DNA of 64,000 nt from NCBI RefSeq assembly GCF_016808335.1, contig NC_053148.1, forward strand, positions 749,001-813,000, in the 5' to 3' direction. Both the position numbers and the translations under genes were made by a program. Shown in pieces: positions 1 through 12,214 of the stretch; positions within the stretch are counted from its first letter, which is position 1; each line of letters begins with the position of its first letter. Source of the DNA: Panicum virgatum (lineage: Eukaryota > Streptophyta > Magnoliopsida > Poales > Poaceae). The notes beneath the pieces were generated by a model. It did no database searches, was not told the DNA's origin, and was given only the letters and a program-made list of their open reading frames with translations.

Positions 1-296
1 TTCTATTCCCCAGGTGTTTATAAAGGGCTTCCATGCCCAGTCCAATTTTCCTTCAGGCTACGAAATCAATTTTTGTTAATTCAATGGAAACAGTGCAGTC
101 TCGCCTATCCTATCCTCCTAGGTCATAAATATATACCCCTCTAGGGCTTACCCCCGTTATGTCATTCATTGAAATACATCTTATGTGTGATATGATACTA
201 CTCATGCTATTCCATTTTGTTTTCTATGATCCGGATCGGAGCTAGAGCTATGGAAATGAAGGTGGTTGATGCTACTTTGACAACTTTGCTTGATGT

Positions 297-1969
297 TGTA
301 AGGATCGATGGACCAAGAGGGGGGTGAATTGGGTCTTTTTCAAATTTCTAAGACAATTAAATCAATCTTAACCTATGCAATGCTAGTAAGGCTCAATTCA
401 CCAACCGGCTAACAAAGCAAACTACACAAGCTAACAAAGATATAAAACTAAGCAAGATAGAACTAAGTTATGATCTCTAAGGTCAAGCACAAGAATAATT
501 GCAAAAAAGTAAGTGCTTGAAATGAAAGAGTGGACAAGAGACAACCGGATTTTTCCCGTGGTGTCGATGTGTTGGCACACACTCCTAATCCACGTTGTAA
601 CACTCACTAAGAGTCTTGTCACCTCCCATGTCACCGAGACTTGGGCGCTCACTAAGAGTCTCCATTCACCATCCCGGCGTGGTGGAGCTCAAGCCACGTA
701 CAACCTTCTTCGGGCTCCTACAATCCTTGGCAAGCTCCGGAAGAAAACACCTTCAATCACCAAGATCGCCTAGGTGCTGCCAATCACCAAGAGTAACAAG
801 CTAGGGTCTTCACTTGAGCAAGAACCGATCACCAAGAACGGATGCACACAAGCTTCTCTCTACTCAAGTCCTTAGTCTTGCTTTTTGAATGATTGAATGA
901 ACAAATGTGTGAATTATGAAGCTCAAGGTGGCTCTCAACAATATATGAGTGTATGAAATGTTGCCTGGTGTCAAGAGAAGCAAAATGACCCATTGGAGGG
1001 GTATATATAGGCAGCTCACACGAATAGAGCCGTTGGAGAAAAGCTGCCAGAAAACTGCTTAGCGCCGGTTAATCCGACGTACCTCCAATAGCCAGCGTCG
1101 GTTTAACCGATGAATGTAAACTGTCCATTATGAAAACTAGCCGTTACAACTCGGGCAGATTAACCGACGTATCATCAGTTTAACCGGTGAGTGTAGTTGT
1201 CCACTGATCAACTGAAAAACCAAGTCTCTGGACAACTGCACCGATGTTAACTCAAATCCATCGTCGGTTTAACCGGTGAGTACAACTTCTGAAATCCCTG
1301 GAAAAACCATCTCACTGGTCAATTGCACCGACGTCTCATTTCAAACAGCGTCGGTTTAACCGGTGTATTGAACTTGAAATGCCCTGAAAAAACCAACTCT
1401 GGACTAATGCACCGATATTAATTCAAACAACATCGGTTTAACCGGTGTATAGAACATGTCCAGACTCTGCTGACTGCGTTTAACCGACGTATAGAAAAGT
1501 GGAAGCGTCAGGTTAAACCGGTGTATAGACTTTTTCTGAGTTTGCCTTTTCTGATTTGAGTCTTGAGTGAAATCCAAATATTCTTGAGATATAAGTTGAA
1601 AACCACTTATTTGAACTTCTAGGAACCTGAGTGACCATAGTGTGCATCCATTTTCAAATGACCATGTCCATGCTCAAGTTACTTGACCTTAACCCCTCTT
1701 AATAGTGCGATCACTACAAAACTATAAAACCTATACTAACCTAAGTGTCCTTCTCAACCTTACGACACTTAGGACTAGAAAGATCCTTAGTCTTGTTATA
1801 TATTTGAGTTGAATACCGAGATCGTCTTTTTGAATAACGAAATTTAGGGGCCTCCTTTGACATATGACCAAATGAGCGATAATGATCTATTAAGCTGCAC
1901 AAACTCATTAGTCACAATAATGGTTGTCATTAATCACCGAAACAAACCTAGAGGACCTAGATGCTTACA
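297..1969 (-). mobile_element. Solo LTR of a Sirevirus-type Copia element
   Basis: On the minus strand it starts TGTAAGCATCTAGG and ends GATCCTTACA, so the termini are short inverted repeats with the TG...CA rule. The 5-bp sequence GATGT flanks it at 292-296 and 1970-1974, which proves the ends and shows a clean LTR-LTR recombination product with no internal region. It is 1,673 bp long. It resembles, in inverted orientation, the LTR at about 58831-60454, including the GTTTCGGTGATTAATGACAACC start region and the CACCCCCCCTCTTGGTCCATCG-like end. Confidence 0.93.
1050..1530. repeat. Array of ACCGGTTAAACCGACG-type palindromic motifs in the solo LTR
   Basis: About ten degenerate copies of a motif built from ACCGGT next to TTAA and CCGACG (or its complement CGTCGGTTTAACCGGT) occur every 40-60 bases. 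Pairs lie in opposite orientation, so the strand can fold into hairpins. Arrays of palindrome-like motifs are a known trait of Sirevirus LTR regulatory regions. The same array is present at 38650-39120 and 59281-59745. Confidence 0.85.
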
Positions 1970-1974
1970 GATGT

Positions 1975-4201
1975 TCTGGAAATCCTCGTAGGGGAGTACC
2001 AACTAAAAGATTTCATAGACAAATGACAAATTCTAGAGGAGGTAATTCATGGCAAAAGTCCTGACCAAGCTAATATTTTCTCACTTCACAACGATTCTCA
2101 AGAATCATTATCACCGGTTTTGTTTGTGATATGACAAGTGTAGTAAAAGCCTGTGAGGCTGTGACAGTAATATGAATTGTTTCACAAACTTTTGAATAAG
2201 AAGAAATTTGTGTTATATTAACGAACAGTTGCTCTTTTCTGATTTTCATTTTCCAGATAAAGAAATCTAAAGATCTGATGTGCCCCTAGAAGGGGAACTT
2301 ATGCTTTAAAATATTCTACCCCTTGATGAACCTTCATCAGTAGAAATTATTATTATTATTATTTCCCATAGGTATGAATATGTGCTTCGGACAGTGATAC
2401 AGGTTCCAAAACATTACCAGTTACCGATTCCTATTGTACTATGCTTGTAAACACAGCATAACTAGCAAAACTTAGAGTAATGTGAATCAGATTCTAAAAT
2501 TTAGATATGCCATCTCATATGGCTATCAAAATATTCATATAGATATTGCTGATTGAAGTTATAATATTTCTGCTACATTCTCTTGAATGAGGTTGACTGC
2601 TGGCCTTAAATTAATCATGCAGCATGCCATTTTTTGTTACAATAATTCACAAGACGTAGATATATGATATGGGATTACCTTGTCTCATTGATGCAGCATT
2701 AAAATGTTTCTTTTTCGATTTATCTGTTGCTAATAAAGAGCAGAAAATAGTGGTACAAGTTACACTATTAGTTGTATCTGACAGTGCTCAAAGTTCAACT
2801 ATTCAAGAGCTCTTTCATTATCTTTTAATGTCTTAACAAATAAAAGATATCTTTGTGTTGTTGGCACAGTTATGTGCGATTGTATCAGGCCAGGACTGTC
2901 ACAGCAGCAATTGAAAACTGTGAGGGCCTGCGACGTTTCCCTTCTGATGCACACCACAACTAGGACGAAAGACATTTTAGACCTGTTGCAATATGCATTT
3001 GGCCTCCTGGTAATGAAGCTTGTTATGCTACATTCTTCTTTGATTTGATATATTATGTTGTATCTTCTGCTAATATTTCTGCTACATTCTTCTCCTTCTC
3101 CTTCTCCTTCTTCTTCTTCTTCTTCTTCTTCTTCTTCTTCTTCTAAAGAAAATGCAGCATTATCGGTAGCACATTACCATACTTTTTCCTAGCTTGTGAT
3201 GCATGGTTCCCATTCGTATCGGCATTTCAGCAACGCACCTGTTCGGTCAAGTTTCCAGCCGCAGCCTGGAGATCTCTCTCTCATCCTGGCTGGAAACAAG
3301 GCAAATCAGCAGACATGGGAAGCCTCATGTCCGCGTCAATTATACGTCCTCGTTGTACATTCCTTGGGTTAGTGAGGGTTGTTGCTTACTTTATTTGAAC
3401 GAGTTAGCAAGGATTGTTCTGTTTGAGCAGCAAACAGCCTATGTACATGATTGCCTCGATTATTTGGACACCAATCATGTGGAGAAAGAGCACGTACAGT
3501 ACAGTTTAGACGTGCCAACGTTGTAACCTGGTGAGAGCTGGTAGTGCTATCGTTGCAACTTGTTGCATGGGTGAAGCTGGTGTTAGTGTAGTGTTGTTAA
3601 GCTTACTTGATCGAGCTCCATCGGTTGAGCTGGTGTCTATATATATTAGTTGCATTGCAGGCACCTAATAGTATTTTTTGTCAGCTAATTAGTTACGATA
3701 GCATATCACTCTTAGTTCATTTCTCCTTCCAAATTATTTGCGCAGAGTTCCATTTTAATACATTTTATCAACTTTTTGTGGATTGATCCAATGATCCAAA
3801 ATATATATAATTTGCATCCCTAATTACAGCATCTGGATCATGAGAAATTAATAAGCTTTTCAAATTAATGGCTTTATTAATTTCCGGGGAATCCAACAAT
3901 CAACGCCTAGCTTGCAGGTTACATGTCAACGATCATGAGCCTGGTCCCTGTGCCATAACCAACGGGGACATCTATGGTAATGTCACTTCATGCTACTTTC
4001 TTTTGTTTTTCCCTTTTGGATTCGGTCAACAAATCTCTCGTGCAGTTGCCATCCTGCTTGCTTTAATTTGCACCTGTAAAACTGATCGACGGCATGGTCA
4101 GGTGGAAGATCCAAATCGGCATGCTTAGCTTGCATGGTGAACAAACAATTGACACCTCGGGACATGCATATACCGTTAGTGTCCCGTCCATGTCATGTAT
4201 G
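1975..4201. other. Intergenic DNA, no recognised gene
   Basis: Mostly AT-rich sequence with many stops. An open frame of 107 codons at 3203-3526 (plus) has no motif I recognise and no neighbour that supports it. A (CTT)n tract lies at 3087-3144. Confidence 0.5.
3087..3144. repeat. (CTT)n / (CTCCTT) microsatellite
   Basis: CTTCTC units pass into uninterrupted CTT units over about 58 bp. Confidence 0.95.
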
Positions 4202-4203
4202 TA

Positions 4204-4353
4204 CTACCTCCATCCTAAATTACAATTCATCTTAGCTTTTCTAGGTATATATATTTTGCTATTCATCTAGATATACACTATATATTGATACATAGCAAAA
4301 ATTGTGCACCATCTAAAAAAATAGAAACAAATTGTAATTTAGAACGGAGAGAG
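4204..4353. mobile_element. Stowaway-type MITE
   Basis: The 5' end CTACCTCCATCCTAAATTAC is matched in inverted orientation by the 3' end, which on the minus strand reads CTCTCTCCGTTCTAAATTAC. The element is flanked by TA on both sides (4202-4203 and 4354-4355). Length is 150 bp, with an AT-rich, non-coding interior. The TIR, the TA duplication and the size are all typical of Stowaway (Tc1/mariner-derived) MITEs in grasses. Confidence 0.9.
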
Positions 4354-4355
4354 TA

Positions 4356-4952
4356 CATACATACATGAGGAAAAATCCATCCCCCCTCCCCCCCGGGAAC
4401 TTGTCACCAAGTTTTAAAAAAACCACCTAACTCCAAAATTGGATATTATACGCCCCATCTCCTCAAACCATTTAAATGACCCCTGCCACAGTGCAGAGTA
4501 GTTTTGAGGGCAGTTTTTGTTGATATGCCATGCGAGACCCGTTTAACAGCATCCTACCTTTCTTCCCTCTCACTGATCACTGATAAGTGGTCCCCGCTCG
4601 CCCAATCGTCTCCGTGACAGCCACCGTCACCACCTCCGCCTTCAATCCCTTCCCGTTCCCCTCCTGCCACCTCCGACTCGTCGTCCCTCATCTCCAACGG
4701 GCTCGATACCGCCGCCTCCAGCTTGTCAAAATGCCTATGGCAGCAGCTGCCTGCGCCCATGCCTAGGCTCACCTGCCGATGGCCATGTCATGTCGCCGCG
4801 GCTCCTGCGGAGGCCGGTGACGGCGAGGGAGGCCGGGCCGCGCTGGAGCTTCTTGCTCCAGGTACAGCCGCGCCGCCGATCAAATCTAATCCGGCTAGCC
4901 CACCTCTGGCTGATTCCCGCCACGTAGAACCTCTCCGCCACATCTCGGCCGC
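4356..4952. other. GC-rich intergenic stretch, no recognised gene
   Basis: Begins with C-homopolymer tracts, then a CT/CCG-rich stretch from about 4560. Open frames on both strands (4554-4772 minus, 4723-4962 plus) overlap and reflect base composition. No domain is recognisable. Confidence 0.5.
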
Positions 4953-6018
4953 CACTACTTAGAAAACGGACCATCGGTCCAGCACAAAAGTACCGGTTGC
5001 CATATCACCCAGTACTAATACTTGCATCAGTACCGGATGCAATGACAGCTGGTACTTTTAGCCCGGACCGATGGACCAAGATGGCTAGGGAGAACTATAG
5101 GCACCGAGTGATGGCATAGCCCGGGACCAATAAAAAATATATATTTTAGTCCCGAGTGATAGGATACACCGGTACTACATGCTGATTTTTGGCACCGGTG
5201 AAAACTATCAACCGGTACCAAAAGATGGCCGGCTCTAGATATTTTTAAGTCACTGGCTGCCGACTCTTCTCTTATCCTCTGCCTCTCATCTCTCTCGCTA
5301 TCTCGCTACCTTATCCTCTAGAGAGCCGGCCACTGGGAGCGGCTGTGGCGCGCGGGCTGGAGCCGGCCGTGGGAGCGGCCGTGGGGCGCAGGCACGCGTG
5401 AGCCGCGCCGCTCGGGCTCGCCAACGGCCTCGCCGTCGTCGTGCCTCGCCGCGCTGGTGCCGGCGTTGGCCTTCCTGCGGCCACGCGGGGCCCTAGATCC
5501 GCGTGGCCCCTAGATCCGGCGGCGGCGCCCTCCTGGCGGTAGCTGGGGGAACGCGCGGGCCGCCGCCGGCCGCCGCTGCGGGGTCTTGGGTCGCGCGGGA
5601 CGCCGCCGCGGGAGCAGGCCTTGGGTGTTTTTTTTTCTTTTTTGAAATTTTTCTGAAATAGAGATGCATGTGGGATTGTATTGAGTGTATCAATCTTGTA
5701 ATTGATTCTTTGAATGATTTGTGAGATTTACTGAATTTGTATAGATTGATTTAATATTTTGTGGTTGATTCTTGAATGATTGGTGGCACTAGAACGGAAG
5801 AAGATACAGGAACGGGAGAGGCTAGAACGGGAGGGGATACAGGAACGGGAGAGATTCTAGTGAACAGGAGAGGCAGCTGTTAGTACTGGTTGGTAAAACC
5901 GGCAGCCAAAAGACCTTAGGCACTGGGTGATTTACCCGGTGTTCTAGAGGGTCACTTTTGGTTCCGGTTTGGGGTACCGGTTGCAAAACCGGTATCTATG
6001 CTCATATTTGGCCAAGTG
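4953..6018. mobile_element. CACTA-like non-autonomous DNA element
   Basis: The left edge reads CACTACTTAGAAAACGG, a usual grass CACTA start. The right edge ends in ...GGCCAAGTG (CACTTGG on the other strand), a degenerate counterpart. Subterminal regions on both sides are packed with ACCGGT-containing repeats (about 5000-5225 and 5880-6000), as in CACTA subterminal repeat zones. The middle (5330-5620) is very GC-rich and may be captured host DNA. Copies of an AGAACGGGAG/ATACAGGAACGGGAGAG unit lie near 5789-5855. No transposase is present. The expected 3-bp target duplication is not clear (CGC versus TAC), so the right end is tentative. Confidence 0.5.
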
Positions 6019-6019
6019 T

Positions 6020-9000
6020 ACCTTAAAACTCGGCCTTGTCTTCCTTCTGGAGGAATTCCCAGATTTACTGGACGCACCAGTCAGACCGGTCCTAGGTCGA
6101 ACCGGTTAGACCGCCGCTGTGGCCGGTTAGACCGGTCGACTTGATGTCGGCCTTCTTCTTCTTCTTGTATTGCCCCCCGAGTGTTTTTGTGGCTTGAGCG
6201 GTCTTCTGTGTCAGCTTCTTTTCAGGTCTTTCATCACCAATGATTACATTATTCCCCTTCGTTGATTGGGCTTGACTTGGCCAAATTAGCACTTTAGGAT
6301 TATTCAATTCCAACATATGCACCGGGAAAGAATTCTGGTCAACCTGTATAGTAGGAATAACCAATCGTCCTTCATTAATGGCCGATTGAATTTGCCAACA
6401 CAACACGTTACAATCATTGGTAGCATGTGAGAAGGTATTATGAAATTTGCAATATACTCGCCGCTTCAACTCTTCAAGCGGCGGTACAGTATGTGACATC
6501 TTGATGTATCCAATCCTATATAACTCATCAAATATCCTTTCCCACTTGGATACATCAAAAGTAAATGTTTCGTCTTGCCGATTTTTGTGAATCGGCTTAA
6601 GAGCAGAACAAATAAATGGTTTGGCTTGAGATGGCCAAATAAACTCAGCAGCATATACATCATTAGACTCATCGTCCGAACAATCTGAATTGCAATCTAA
6701 AGCATGCACAATAGAACGATGATGTCTATGAGACTCTTGAGACTCTTTACTTCGGCTTTCTTATCCAAAGCTCTCTAATGCACCTGAATAACAATAAAGA
6801 AATCATAGCCCTCAAGTCTCTTTTTAATATGAGAGCGCAAGCCATTAAATGCCAAATCAGTTAAATCCTTTTCTGCAATATTCACACTGAAACATCAATT
6901 TTTTGTATCACAGAATCGTCTTATATAATCATTGGTAGATTCATCACGTGATTGTCTAAACGATGTCAAGTGAGACAATTTAAGCTCATCATGCCCACAG
7001 AAAAAGTGCTCATAGAACTTCTGCTCTAATTATTCCCATGAGTCAATTGAATTAGGTGCCAAAGAAGAAAACCATGAGAAAACGGTTCCAGCTAAAGATA
7101 AAGAAAGCAAGTGCACTTTCAACTCATTTATCGAACTAGCTTCTCCTAAATGGGGAAGACACTGTGTTTTTTTGGCAAAGCTTGCGTACCAAAAAAGAAT
7201 CTTCTGAACCAAAATTGTCTAAGGGCGATGACTAACAATGGATCGACCATTTTTTGTACTAAGGACGACAAAATTTTATCGGCTCTGACTTGCTTTTCTT
7301 CAAGTTAGTGACGAAACAATCTACTTCAGCCTCCAAACTTTCTTTGCGATTACTGATTTGGTTGCCTTGACCTCCACTTGTTGCTCCATCGACTCTTGCT
7401 TGCGCATACATTGCAGCCTTCTCTTTTGAGTGTGAGATAAGTCCGAGGGACACCACCTCGGGCCTCGGCTGTAAATATTTTTAATCTGGCTTCGTGCTCT
7501 TTTCACCCTCCTTGCTGCAATAAAGATCTATTTTGACCAGATTGATGCTAGTAACAATCCATCTAGGCGATACACAACTTGGATACATAGAAGGATATTG
7601 AATGTAATAAGATTGTATATGCGCCCTATTATAATCCAAAGGTGTGTAATGAGAGGAAAGTGGCCAAAACAATGGAGCAATCAGTCCTGGATATGGCATA
7701 GTAACACAATTACCTTGACATGGGCAAAAATCTAATTGCTCACCAAACGTTGATGTTGACTTTGCGTCCTTGACTTCGTTTGGCCGTCCCTTCTGCTTCT
7801 GGGCAGCTTCCTCCTTCTCATATTTAGCCAAGAGCTCTTTAAAGCTCGGCTTTGTTCTAATTTCAACCGTGTAGGATCCCTCAGATCGGTTGGACGCACC
7901 GGTCAAACCGGCCTGGGAACCGGTCAATCCGCCTTGGGGACCGGTCAGACCGCTTAATGAACCGGTCTGACCAGTCAGTTTGCAGTCGATTTCTTTCTTC
8001 TTGTCTTGCCGCCCAGCCGAACTTAATCGTTGTTCAGCCATATTATTTGATGCAGGATTGCTATTGGGTCAATTTGATCAATAGAACTAGCTGATGCTTC
8101 TTCAACGGTCGGCTTTTCTTTAACATGTGTCAAATCTAAATTTTTGTTTAATCGTCCATCTTTTTTGACACGATAAACTTGTTTGATCACCTTGTATTTC
8201 TTTTTCTGCACATGCTGATTTTTCTGAACAAAACGGTCATTATTGGTAGGTGATGGTTTACCAATTGCCGGCTCCCTATAGGTAATATAATATGGACACA
8301 AATATCTAGGAAGAGACGGCATACATGAATTATAATACCATGATGGATAAAAACAAGGCATGCTGTAATAAGATCCGCGTGGCATAGGTATAGATGACCT
8401 ATGTGACGGAACGGCATTGAATTAGGAAAATTGTTCCGTTGCCGATTCCGATCATGGAATTGCTGTCTTGGAGTAAATCCTGAGTGTTTTGGCCGACTAG
8501 CATCATTGTTTTGTTTTTTAGATTTAGCCGGAAGATCTCCAAGAAAGGGATTCAACTTTTACTTTTGATGCTTGTGACGGCCTTTGGATTCAACGGTTTT
8601 CCAAACACCAATCTCGGGTTTTTTGGGTTTAACCATTTTAGGTTTTGATTTATTTTGCAAAACCCTAGATGAGTCGGTTAGACCGGTCTTGGAACCGATC
8701 AGACCGGTTGCAGTGCAACCAGCATCTTTGACTTTATTTTGTTGCCCCCCGAGCATTGAAGTACTAGATGTAGTCTCTGTGCTATTGCCAGAGGATTTTG
8801 GGTCAACAAATTCGGCTTGAGATGACCGAATTGTATCTTGACCAACAACATCACAAGTTGGCAAATCTTTGCAAGGATTATTGGTCGGCTTCTTAATAGC
8901 CGACTTTTGAATAACATGAATTGGATCTACACTCTTATTTCTATTGATCTGATCATCCACAAAATTAAGCAAACCACTTATGACGCTAGCTATGGATTTA

Positions 9001-9445
9001 CTGTGCTTTGGTAGATCGTACATCCTCAACAGATATCTTCACCATGATGACGCCTTGTTTCGTTACCCGATAACAATGAGGATGTAAAGTCTTCTTGAGT
9101 AGCTTTTCAGGTAATCCTTCAAGTGCCATCATATCACTGGAGTTTGATAGATCGGCCATGATAGCCAGATTCTCTTCCCCCAGCGGAGTTGCTAATTTGT
9201 GTCGACGCCTTTTCTGGTCAACACACGAACATGCTAGGTCACGCGACGTGAGGAGAGGCTCCTTGCAGCGCCTCCTGCGTGGAGCGGTCAGACCGGTCAG
9301 GAGAACCGGGCAGATCGGTCGCCGTGCAGAACGACGACGATCCGACGAATGCTCACCCAGGAGGGACCCTGTCGGGGCAAGCACACGTAGGGTTGCCCTA
9401 GGCTTAGCACGCCAGCTTGGGCGTCTTCAAACGCTATGGAGATGA
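6020..9445 (-). pseudogene. Broken gag region of a Ty3/gypsy-type retroelement
   Basis: Reading the minus strand from about 9384 downwards, successive frames give leader and gag pieces. First comes a segment ending in a lysine-rich MVKISVEDVRSTKAQ stretch (8998-9384). Next are 8559-9029, 8187-8555, 8023-8385, and 7481-8041 with GLTG repeats. Then comes a gag core around 7210-6720 (SLAGTVFSWFSSLAPNSIDS) and a C-terminal part (6092-6709) with a CX2H...HX4C knuckle-like cluster (YCKFHNTFSHATNDC). The frames are separated by frameshifts and stops. No protease, RT or integrase is visible, and the left end abuts the CACTA-like element. The assignment to grass gypsy gag polyproteins is from memory of the family; exact clade unknown. 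Confidence 0.72.
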
Positions 9446-9680
9446 GGGAAGAACATCATGTCAAGATTGAAAAAGCTAGGGTAAATAGAAAAGGTAAAGA
9501 CGATAAAAGATAAATGTATTTGATTGGTTTGATTGGGTTGGATCTCCTCAATCGGCTGTGACCCTTTATATTTATAGGGATGGGAGGACTTGGTACGCAA
9601 GAAATCTTTTTACAAGATGTAAAACTCTAATTGTACTCGGATTCTGCATAGACCGGTCAGACCGGTCGGCTTGGTGGGTG
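6070..9680. repeat. Dispersed GACCGGTC / CAGACCGGT motifs in the old gypsy region
   Basis: Clusters of the 8-bp palindrome GACCGGTC, usually as GACCGGTCAGACCGGT or GAACCGGTTAGACCG, occur at about 6070-6145, 7880-7975, 8670-8710, 9285-9325 and 9645-9675. Where they lie in coding frame they encode repeated GLTG peptides, for example in the 7481-8041 frame. The motif is thus both a DNA palindrome and a low-complexity peptide repeat. Confidence 0.85.
9569..9576 (-). promoter_or_regulatory. Putative TATA box of the old gypsy element
   Basis: The minus strand reads CCCTATAAATATAAAGGG, upstream of the leader and gag frames. Position and sequence fit an LTR promoter, but no LTR pair could be delimited. 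Confidence 0.35.
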
Positions 9681-12138
9681 TGGGTGGAGGTGGAGCGCGG
9701 CTTGCGGTGCGAGAAGCTCGACATCAAAGTCATGTTTGCGATGGTTTTGTCAGGCTCCGGACGTACTACCATCAATTTAATTCTATCGCTATATAGAAAT
9801 GATGCTTCTGTGCAAGCAACATCTTGGCGAGAAGCTGACACGTACGTACATATACGGTGTCACGTTGCATCAATTTGAAAACTACTAGCTAGCTGATCGG
9901 ATATATATGCGTGCGTGCATGCATGCATCAACTGTTTCGTTTTTATATATTTGTCCGCATTTGCGCCCACCGTTGGGTCAAATTTCTGCCGAATTGCAAA
10001 CACCTTTAATTTTGAGGTAAATGTGCGCGTGCAGTGTATGCGTGCATGCTTGCGGTTCTAGCTAGGTAAAAAGCTGATTGATATGACTAGCTATTCAACC
10101 ACGTGAAGGATCAAACTTGAACACCTTTTCCATCGATCGAGGTGATATATATATGATGATGCACTGACTGATCGATATGATGATGTCTATAGCTGCTAAC
10201 TGCATGGGTTAGTTCATCATCATCTTCTCTTGCTATATTTACCTAATCCATTTTACCGTGCGGAGAAGAAACACCTTTAATTTTCACTCTCTTCTCAAGT
10301 GTCATGGCTGATGTGATTATTTATTTTGCAACGATTAATTAGTTGCAAGGAAGCAACAGTATAGCATTGACAAATACAGTAGTTATAGCGTGACTCTCCA
10401 GATAATTGAAACCTTCAGATTCAACTAATTAAAATGCAAAATTTATTTGATGGGATGGGATTACTAGCTAGGGCATGCAAGGCAATTAACATAATGGAAA
10501 TATATATGCATGCTGGCTTGCAGTATATATCACCTTTAGTTGGACAAATATAGAGATCAAGGAAAAGCAATAAGGTAGCATTTTTCAATAGTGTGCGTGT
10601 CATCAGCTAGCATTAATTTGATTTGCATTGGCCCCCCGGCCTTTTTCTTGGTTTCCATTGATGATGCAATAAGGTTGAGAGTGAGGCCGAGGGCTGGCTT
10701 TAGGTTGGAACACAGCATTATTCTTGCGAAAGGTAGGTATGTGGTTGTTCCTTTCTAGGTCCATGCTGGTTTACCTACTTAATATCTTGCCATCCCTTGT
10801 GGGGCAAGGCTGCTGCCACCACCCTGCTTAGCTTAGCTACTAGCTGCTGCAAGTGTTATCCTCCGATCGATCCTGAACACTACTACTAGTCTACATACAA
10901 CCTGGTTGTGGTTTCTGAGGAGCAATTATTGCAGACTGAGAATTCATTCCAAGGTGGCATGCTTTTGGTCAAATGATTGACTTGTTAATAACATATATAT
11001 ACATATATGCTTACTCTGATGTACTTTATTATTAATTAGGTTCAGATGGACAGTGACAAACCAATTGGGCCACGTTTACTTGTTACTCATCAAGTAATCG
11101 TTTGTTTCAGCTAGCTAGGCTGCCATACCATATACATATATATGTAGCCCCTGGTTTGGTAATGAACTTGCTTCGTTGCCTGTCAAAGCTAGCAGTCCTA
11201 CACCGTAGCAATTGCGTGTGTAACGCATGCAGCTGTGAGGGAGAACGAAGATGATGTCACTGTTGCTAACTTCCTGGCAAGCATATATGCAGGTAGATGC
11301 ATGATGCATGGAGCCAAAGAAAAGTTTTGCTACTTGTGCTAAACCAATCATGTTTGTCATTTTGTTTTCAAACGAAACGAAAGGGTGCAGAATCTGCAGT
11401 GACAGATGCAATCCATCCGTGACATTTATTTTGAAACTTTTTGAGGTCACAGAGCACAGAGAGCAAGTAGTTTCTCATCACCTTTGCATTGGATGGATGG
11501 ATGGATAGATTGGTTGGTCAAAACGAAATCTTGTATGGTTGGTTATCCTATGTCACAGACACGCTGTTTCCTCGCGAGTAGGAATCAATTGATCCATCAG
11601 CTTGCCTTTTTTTTTCTCAGTTTCAAAAGCTGCATATATAAGTTCAGAATTCGATTTGCATTCCGCGTAGCCAAAGTCTCAGTTTGACATGCACATTGCA
11701 GCTAGTCAAGTTGACCATGCTGCACCGCAGCCATCATATGAGCGAGTTCTCTATTAATTCTTTTTCTCCGGGTAGGTAAATCTGTGGATGTCACCATACA
11801 CTTGTGGACAGGATTGCATAGGTGGTGGCACATGTTGCCTGCCAAGAACTCCTGAGATGCAGGTCTCATCCATCTTTTCATCAGGTGACTTATTGGAAAC
11901 TTCGTCTCATGTAACTTTGGTTCTGGCCGGCATGCATATATAAAGTTTAGTTCAAAATTAAAGAATCTGAATATATTATAATGACTGGATTAAATTATTT
12001 AAAAAGCTAGCTATGCGATGTCCCCTGGTGTAACTGCACCATTAGTGTTGACCTGCTAGATTATACTGGTCCATATGACCATATGGATGCTGTAATATAC
12101 AGTGCGCATTTCATGACTGAAACAACAGGCCCCTTCTA

Positions 12139-12140
<2 letters not shown>
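9681..12140. other. Intergenic DNA, no recognised gene
   Basis: AT-rich, with many GCTAGCTA and GCATGCATG runs. Short frames (11115-11450 minus, 11308-11508 plus) overlap one another on opposite strands and show no domain. Confidence 0.5.

Positions 12141-12211
<71 letters not shown>
12141..12211. repeat. (TG)n microsatellite, about 35 units
   Basis: Uninterrupted TG dinucleotides over 70 bp, following CCCCTTCTATT. Confidence 0.97.

Positions 12212-12214
<3 letters not shown>

Larger units (their letters stand above)
226..2069 (+). pseudogene. Possible host exon remnant split by a solo LTR
   Basis: An open frame from the ATG at 226 runs into the left target duplication at 292-296. It resumes in frame after the right duplication (1970-1974) and ends at a TGA about 19 codons later, so one continuous stretch of about 42 codons existed before the insertion. 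The second half is leucine- and acid-rich. A further open stretch near 2870-3000 also looks exon-like but contains a stop. I do not recognise the gene. It could equally be a chance frame in old intergenic DNA. Confidence 0.22.

Noticed and set aside
3203..3526. 107-codon plus-strand frame
   Set aside because: No domain and no conserved context; could be UTR or chance.
4953..6018. Autonomous CACTA transposon
   Set aside because: Only about 1 kb, no transposase frame, and the right end and target duplication are imperfect.
9095..9445. Plus-strand frame of 116 codons
   Set aside because: Antisense to the gypsy gag leader, which has family-like sequence on the minus strand.
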